Shown here piece after piece: positions 57,601-64,000 of a DNA stretch of 64,000 nucleotides. The translations under genes and the position numbers were made by a program. The notes beneath the pieces were generated by a model that saw only the letters and a program-made list of their open reading frames with translations, had not been told where the DNA came from and ran no database searches. Within the stretch, counting starts at the first letter, position 1. Each line of letters starts with the position of its first letter. Source of the DNA: Tricholoma matsutake (lineage: Eukaryota > Basidiomycota > Agaricomycetes > Agaricales > Tricholomataceae); NCBI GenBank assembly GCA_026075535.2, contig AP026540.1, positions 3,286,001-3,350,000 of the forward strand. Direction: 5' to 3'.

Positions 57601-60600
57601 AGCCTAACAACGTATCCCTAGTGATTAAAAATGATAAAGAATGTCGCATTCAAGCAAGTGAGAATTGAATCAGTGGATGTCTCTCATCCATGAACCCGAC
57701 CAAGGCCGGCGACAATTGGCACCAGTGTTCGAGCTTGAGACATTGTGCGAATCAGCTACTTAGCGTCAAAATAATCAAAGGCACCTTACTTGGAACCTAT
57801 ATACCCATTATCGACCGCCCCAGTAATCGCGCTTGCGACAACGGTATCGCATCTAGGACTGCCACTGAATTGTTGTGCATGGCTTTCGATGCTCAACGTC
57901 AATCCTTTGTCAGAGACAAATGTCCCTAAAACGCTCTGAAGTCTTGGAGGCTTGGTTGATGTCTCGCAATGCTATTTTCTGTGGTTGTTGCTTCTAGGTC
58001 TTGTGATCGGCGCGGAACGGTCTCCACTACTATGATATGATCATGACTTCCGCGGATGAATGGAAGCCAACTGATAAATGCTGGAACAGCGGTAGGAGAA
58101 AGACGCAATCGTGTACTCGCCAGTTATCGCTAAGGATCGCTGCGAAAGGTGAAATTCTGAGTCACTGACATTGTTGAATGCAGTCAAATCCAATCCCCGC
58201 ACGCATGAAAAGCGAATATGCTTATTATGAAGTCATGCAATGAATTCAAGAGCTCCCCGCGTCCAAGTCGTAGTCGGTGTTACAGTCCAGGGTCGTTTGG
58301 TGAGGGTTCTTCGATCATTGGAAATTGAATATTTTCCATGATGATAGAACGTGACTTAGGATCCCCATTTCAAATTTCAAAGCCCGTCTCTTCACTGGTA
58401 TTTCTAACAGCAAATGCTCCTCATTTTTATATGCATCTTTCTCTTGTGCTGCCACCTACTTTCAATACCAGTGACAGGGAGAAGAAGATGCGCTTTGGCA
58501 ACCAAAACGCGGGTACCTTTTCTAGGTTCTCAGGTCGACGTCGAGGCCACTAACACCGGCATTATTACTCTTTTTTCACCATGTACTAACTCGTGTTCCT
58601 GTGGTTCAAGCCATTACTTCTCCTGCAAACATTTAGCTCTCAATTCTAGCTTAGCGACTAGCACCCAACCGGTGCCCGACGTCCTCCGAGTCGGTTGCCG
58701 CGCCGCTGCCTAGAAATACCAATGATTCGCCTCACCTCCCGAGAAACCCCTCGGCTTCTAGCAAAACCTCGCACACTGTGCCGATCTGTCCACCTGCGAC
58801 GAGCCGTGATGTCAATGTCATACATGACTGGGACTCATTTGTTCGGTGTTGCTCTTCCCGTAACGTAAGCCTATATCTGTCTCTGCATCCTGTGAAACAC
58901 CGTTTCCGTGGCGCTGAAGCGGTCTGGTTTGTGTGTTACATGTTCTACTCGACTGCCGGATCGCAATGGGCACAGGAGTGGTGTTGGCTAACTTTCCTTC
59001 CGTTAGTGCTTTGCCTTGGTATGGTACCGATGGATATATAGCGGACTGGAGGAATCGACCGACGCCCTTCTGGCACAATCAGAATTCCATCAGATCTATC
59101 CCTTTGCGGTGCTCCAAAGCTGCTCAGCGTCTTTGCCATAGTTTCCTACCCACCACGATATCTAGGATGCAACAGTCCGAGACGCGTATTGGACACCTTC
59201 CAATTACCCTTACAATCAAGCATCTCATCATCGCAACCTGACCGACACCCAACGATCTGTTTCGAATAAAAGTCATGGACATGAACTGGTAGGGCGCTAG
59301 TGCTTCAAGTAAAATTGTCCACACTCATACGTAGTCTGAACGGTATACAAGGCCCTAGATATGTGGTATGAAGGTCCAATGAACTGTAATGTATGCTCCT
59401 TGAGGGAGCGCACAAGTGCCAGTGTTACTCGAGTGATGGCGTACAGAGAGACAAGCGTGAAAAGAAGTACCCTCCCGATTCGGTGCATAATAGTGATGAT
59501 GTCCAACATCCGGACGGACGAGGACACGTAAGTTGTGATGAAATATGTTCGTTAGAGAACTCTTCTTTCATGGAAATTTTTTATGATCGCAATACGCTGA
59601 TTGGTTGACAGAGCTCAGTTGCAAATACGCTCCATATGGCGTTGGCGCAACTGTTATCAAGACCGCAGATATGAGCCACATCGTTTTCTCCGCTTCTGAT
59701 GGCATCTTACGCAGTGCACTGCCCTAAGACCGTCGCCACCAGTTCCAATAATCCTTGACCCGATGTGATCGTCGCGGATGCCAAAGTTACACCTCCGGTT
59801 GCATTGGAATAGAGCCATAAGGAGCTGGTGCAAGTGCCGAGCACCTGTATTGGGGAGAACGATAATCACTAATAGTTCAAAAACACCAGGCGCGGATGCC
59901 CCTTGATCGGGCTCAATGATGTAAAGGTGATCGCCTCCCTTGTGATCAGTTGTCGACTCCCTCCTAGGTTACCCCCTTGCATAAACATCAGGCGATGCAG
60001 ATCAAGAGGTTTGTTCCACCACAACCCATATGTCGCAAAACTAAGCATGGTAAATGCAACCATGATCGAGCTCCGAGACTGGGAGCCGCTCAACTCCCCT
60101 GACAATCAACTGGAGGATAAATCATCCTCTCTGAACCAAGACAATACCTTTCGACAATAACTCTCCTTTGCTCTTATCGTCAATCTCCTCTTGGTGGCTC
60201 CATCTGAAAGATACTCTTCAAGGTCGCGACGCGGTAAAGGCGCGGCTTGTCATCATCACCAACAACAGCTATCAGCGCAAAGAATCCGTGAGTTGGTGTC
60301 CACCTGTATCCTGCAATTGTGATCAGAACATTAGCCATTCCGCACGTAGTAGATAAATCAGATCATACTTGTTCGCCAAGAGACGATAGATGTCCTATTG
60401 ACGAACCGGCCACAGGATAGTGACTTCTAGAGCTAGCAATTCCAGCACTGTAATTTTTGCTCGACAGAAGTGATACAGCTTAAACCTTCATTCCGACACA
60501 GGATTTCTGGATAAATAGCGAGCCAAGAACAAGTGAAGACTGTCACCAGGCAACTGCGACAATATCCCAAATGGCTCAGCAGTGTTTTAGATCATCGCAT

Positions 60601-60815
60601 GTCGGCTGTTGTGTCCCGTCGACGCCTTGTATCGAGAGAACTTCCGTTCCGATAGTGTAAAAGGCAGATCTATGGATTCTTTATAGCGTTATCAGGAGCC
60701 ACGCGAGTCCTGGGGATGAGAAATGGCCACTGATAGTATTTATGTGCCTCCAGTAGCCGCCTTTGAACATGGTTAATCCAGTGGCTGTGCGTGAGTTATC
60801 ACGCCTGGTCGACTG
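54667..60815. other. Long stretch without recognisable gene
   Basis: About 6.1 kb. Open frames are all under 105 codons, overlap on both strands and show no domain or splice structure I could connect. Unlike the retroelements it is rich in CG dinucleotides and has no visible repeats. It may be intergenic DNA, an old decayed region, or contain non-coding RNA that cannot be seen by eye. Confidence 0.5.
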
Positions 60816-60819
60816 ATAC

Positions 60820-60960
60820 TTACAACGATTCAAGTCGGCGATTCAGAGGGCGATTCAACAACGCCAAACATCGCTTTGAATCGTTGAATCGCCTCGCGAG
60901 ACGGTTCAACTATTTGAATCGTGATTCACTCCTTCACGATTCAACATCCCTGTGACCTTA
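60820..60960. repeat. Cluster of GATTCA/TGAATC inverted motifs
   Basis: Eight GATTCA or TGAATC words occur in about 120 bp, in both orientations. The best hairpin pairs GGCGATTCAAC with GTTGAATCGCC (11 bp). It is not part of any recognised element. Confidence 0.7.
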
Positions 60961-61389
60961 GATAAGAGAGTTATACTTTCAATTTGAATTAACGAGTTAA
61001 CCCTGATACCTATGGCTGGAAACCAGGTAAAAGCTACTGAGAAGAAGCCTCCCGGCCATGCTCGAAAGCCCTCTATGTGCCAAAGCCAAGACAGTGGCAG
61101 AAGTCATCAGCACTGAAAACGAGTTGGACGATAGGTATTTTCGCGCATTTGAAGAGTGTTTTGTTAGCCGAAATATACGCCTCAGCTTGGTAATACGACG
61201 GCGCTTCCGTGGTTCGCACCCGCGAAGGTTGCGTAGTACCGAAGGAGCTTGTTGGCACGAGCATCACGTCGAGGTTTTGGCATTGCCATGTGGAGAAAGG
61301 AGATTTTTAGGCTTACCGATCACTGTCTAATAACGTTATTACGGCAATTGCCATGCACACTCCAATATTCATCTCTTTTCGCTGTAATT
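60961..61389. other. Spacer upstream of the LINE
   Basis: No recognised feature. A 90-codon frame at 61058-61330 shows no motif. Confidence 0.4.
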
Positions 61390-61422
61390 CTACTTGTAAT
61401 ACCAGCATGAAAGTATCTCTGA

Positions 61423-64000
61423 TCCGTCAGAGATCAGCATCTGGTGTGTTCATTCAGGTCAAGGGACACAGCTGCAACTTCAAACATGATCAGGCTGACA
61501 GACTGGCCAATCTGGGGGCAACCCTGATGCCAGTGGCTCCTTACCACCCCCTTGAACTTGCCCTACCCCCAAATGGTTCTCCTCCAGTAACAACAGACAA
61601 GGTCCTATACAGATCGTTAAATCCAAAGGTCCTCTCCCCCAATCCAGAACCACAGATCTTGAAAAGTCACAGGAATTGTACTTCAGCTAGTGAGTGCCAG
61701 ATGGAGCAAAGAGCACTAATTCTGGATGCCAAAACAGAAAAGGAGTTTTGGACAGCAGCCAAAAAAATAATGGGTTCAAAGCAACCACAGGCTGACATAT
61801 CTGCAGAAACTCTTAAAGAGGTGTTTCAACTGAGGATGAACCCTATTATTCCAATGCCACTGTCATTCAATAAAGAGAGACTTGAGCTCAATCTCACTGT
61901 TTCCAGTGCAATGCCAAAACATACAATTGATACCATTCCAGAACAATTCTTCTCTGCCCCCATAATGGAGGCAGAAATTGAGACTGCAAAGGAGCACTTC
62001 CATAACCATGCTGTAAGGGGACTAGGGGGGTGCCCTGTGTGTTTTTCCTATTTTTTATGTTCGTCCTATATTTTTCCCCACCTCATTTCCTTCTATTCTT
62101 CATTTTCTATGATTTTTCCGGATTTTATTACTAATTTTCCCTTGCTATCATGTTTGTACATGTTGACACTTTTATATTTAGAGGCGGAGTACCCCTTCCA
62201 ACACATACCCCTTGGTATGATGTCATTCGGTGGCCTTGATCCACCTATCTCCACCTTTTTCTATTTTTAGGTTATATTTGATTTTTGTCGTCTTCACATA
62301 TACTGGGCATCAGCAAGGGGATCCTTAGAGTTTTCTCTTTGGATTTCCCTTTGCTAGAGGCTTAGGTTGCCCTTATACATGCTGCCATTTCAACCTCCCC
62401 TGGACTGGATAAAATTGGCTTTGCTGAAATTGAGGAAATTGATAATGACCAATTATGTCTCTTACTCAACCAGTGCCTGCACACTTTAGAAGCCCCTTCT
62501 ACTTGGTTAACAGCTGCCCTTGTTGCAATCATCAAGAGAGGAAAAGATAAAAATGATCCAAATGAATATCGTGCAATTGGGCTCGAGAGTGTCCTACTCA
62601 AGCTTATTCACAAACGGATCACTGCTTGGTGCCTAGCCCAAAATCTTATCCCTCCCTCACAAAATGGATTTCATGAGGGGTTCAGGACTAATGACAATGT
62701 CTTTATTCTGAGATGTGCCATTGAGCGGGCCTGTGCACTTGGTCTCTCCCTATATGTGGTTTTTGCAGACATTAGCAATGCATTCCCCTCTACAGAACAA
62801 GCCACTTTATGGCTCAAGATGAGGAATATGGGTGCAAGTGGCCATGTCTTTGACTAGGTTCAAATGCTGTACCAAAGAATGTCATATGTGGTGAAACATT
62901 GCACTGAGTTGTCTCAATCGTTCTGTGCGACACTAGGAATATTGATTGGTGACAACTCCTCTCCAATCCTATGGACACTATATATGGCTGATTTTCACCT
63001 GGATCCTGACTCAGATGATATCAAACTGGCCAGTACTAGTATAGCAAACCTGGAGCAGGCTGATGACATTATACTCATATTGACAAATCCTAAGGGGGCT
63101 CAGAAAAAGATGAATGCGCTATGGCAGTGGTGTAGCCTAAATTTCATGTTACTCAGTGCAGTGAAATCACTGATCATGATATTTGGACCAATCCCCCACA
63201 CACTACCTCTCTTCCTGTTTGGCAACAAACCTGTCATGTTGAAGACAGAGCAACATATGTTGGTATAATGTTACAGTCTACACAATGCAACATCTTTGCT
63301 AAACACTACAAAAATAAAGCAAGCAAAGCTCGATCAGTTGGTAATACAGTGCTAGGTATGGAGTCTATTATAGGCACACTTCCCCCATGGGAGGCCAAGA
63401 AGCTCTATATGGCACAGATTGACCCCCACCTTATCCATGGATATGAGGTCATACTTGATGTCGACCTTCCTCTTCTGGAGAAACTCTCTGATGTGCAAAC
63501 ATCATATCTCCACTGGGTCCTGGGTTTACATAGAAGGTCAATGATAACACCACTGTTTACAGAGACCTCTTTGGTACCATTGCGGTTTTGGAGAATTATA
63601 CTCACTCTTGGTTATCTGCGCTACCTCACAAGCCTACCCACTGAGTGTTATGCAAAGAAGGCATACATGGACTCAGTAAGGCTTGCAAAGGAGAATAAAG
63701 CATCATGGACAATGGATCTACAATACATATTTCTGAATCTGCCATTCCATGTCCCACTTCCTGACCTTGAAAGCATCACACCTCTTCAAGTGGATGAGGT
63801 GACAAAGCTTTTTAAAGTCAAGATGGAAGCCTATATCCAAAGTGAACTTGAGGCCTCCCCTAAATTGTATCTTCTTCAAAACAGACTTGAACCTGACAAA
63901 GATTGTCCTCCAAGCCATAAGACACTTCATTTCAGACATTACCTTAGTGTACCCAACAGTGTTCATAGAAAAGCACTTACAAGTCTCCTGCTCTCTTCGC
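61423..64000 (+). pseudogene. LINE ORF with RNase H-like segment and RT
   Basis: Coding remnant of the LINE. Without the solo LTR the frame joins EIETAKEHFHNHA to the RT fingers (LTAALVAIIKRGKD). The RT palm motifs A (FADISNAF) and C (ADD) are intact, so reverse transcriptase was once functional. The nonsense codon after GHVFD, the frameshift before YVGIMLQ and the LTR insertion silence it. The RNase H-type motif precedes RT instead of following it. Confidence 0.82.
62012..62377 (+). mobile_element. Solo LTR of element B inside the LINE
   Basis: 366 bp, TGTAAGGGGACTAGG...CCCTTATA, with exact TSD CATGC (62007-62011, 62378-62382). It is the short LTR form, without the ~60-bp module of copy 2. 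It is left by recombination between the LTRs of a full element that had inserted in the LINE. Confidence 0.96.

Larger units (their letters stand above)
61390..64000 (+). mobile_element. Non-LTR (LINE) element, reverse transcriptase part, open at window end
   Basis: Plus strand. The sequence opens with an RNase H-like end (VKGHSCNFKHDQADRLANLGA split: GHS...ADRLA, about 61455-61535), then the pre-RT linker (EFWTAAKKIMGSK). RT follows, with KRGKDKNDPNEYRAIGL, PSQNGFHEGF, VVFADISNAFPS and the catalytic LEQADDIILIL (about 63050-63080). It is interrupted by a solo LTR (62012-62377), a TAG at 62856-62858 and a frame change near 63255. The C-terminal region (HLIHGYEVILDVDLP, SYLHWVLGLHRRS) continues past the window edge. 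5' truncated; no endonuclease domain is seen. Confidence 0.88.

Noticed and set aside
54667..60815. Many ORFs of 60-103 codons on both strands
   Set aside because: Overlapping, no motifs, no splice logic that joins them; typical of random frames.

Overview
The window looks like a repeat-choked stretch of a basidiomycete (probably agaricomycete) nuclear genome. The few host genes have introns of about 40-70 nt. One is a COP9 signalosome subunit 7, one is the remains of a fungal group III (HAMP-repeat) histidine kinase, and one is a Crinkler-type P-loop gene. Most of the sequence is chromodomain-bearing Ty3/gypsy retrotransposons (chromoviruses), almost all broken by stops and frameshifts. No bacterial features are present. 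Layout. 1-1.87 kb: simple and minisatellite repeats, a tRNA-like Pol III promoter, and a 380-bp fold-back hAT-like MITE. 1.87-8.09 kb: complete but decayed chromovirus 'A' on the minus strand (402-bp LTRs, TSD TATAC). 8.34-9.94 kb: minus-strand pol fragment related to element C. 10.0-10.8 kb: dispersed repeat ending in ACTGGACTGG-type sequence. 11.3-14.2 kb: plus-strand 5' half of a C-type element. 14.25-14.63 kb: remnant of a minus-strand relative of B, into whose LTR element 'B' copy 1 (14.63-20.20 kb, plus) has jumped. 20.5-27.96 kb: minus-strand gag gene split by element 'D' (22.28-27.85 kb, plus, TSD ATTCC). 29.20-36.92 kb: element 'C' (minus, 706-bp LTRs, TSD GTTGG) with an intact gag ORF and an extra opposite-strand gene near its 3' LTR. 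37.44-43.49 kb: B copy 2 (TSD GCTTC). 43.62-46.57 kb: a 2.96-kb fold-back palindrome with CACTG ends and a 3-bp AGG TSD. 47.0-50.0 kb: histidine kinase pseudogene split by a 1019-bp hAT-like element (8-bp TSD) and by a tRNA-like/direct-repeat segment. 50.2-54.7 kb: the gene island (Crinkler-like gene on minus, csn7 and a small four-exon gene on plus). 54.7-60.8 kb: no recognisable gene. 61.4-64 kb: non-LTR (LINE) reverse transcriptase carrying a solo B LTR (TSD CATGC) and running off the window. Main points. Three unrelated LTR families (A, B, D) each have a 10-11 nt perfect complement between a site inside the LTR and the sequence starting exactly 2 nt past the 5' LTR, the layout of Tf1-type self-primed reverse transcription. 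Element D LTRs carry a regular array of five or six small hairpins with different stems and a constant AAGC-type loop. A fragment of family C keeps an A-AAA-AAA slip site directly before the gag stop. Element C hosts an opposite-strand coiled-coil, zinc-cluster, acidic-tail gene. Decay is dominated by CpG transitions: CGA-to-TGA stops recur and the LTR pairs differ mainly at CpG sites, which points to cytosine-methylation-linked mutation of repeats. All family calls are from reading motifs; no database search or alignment program was run.
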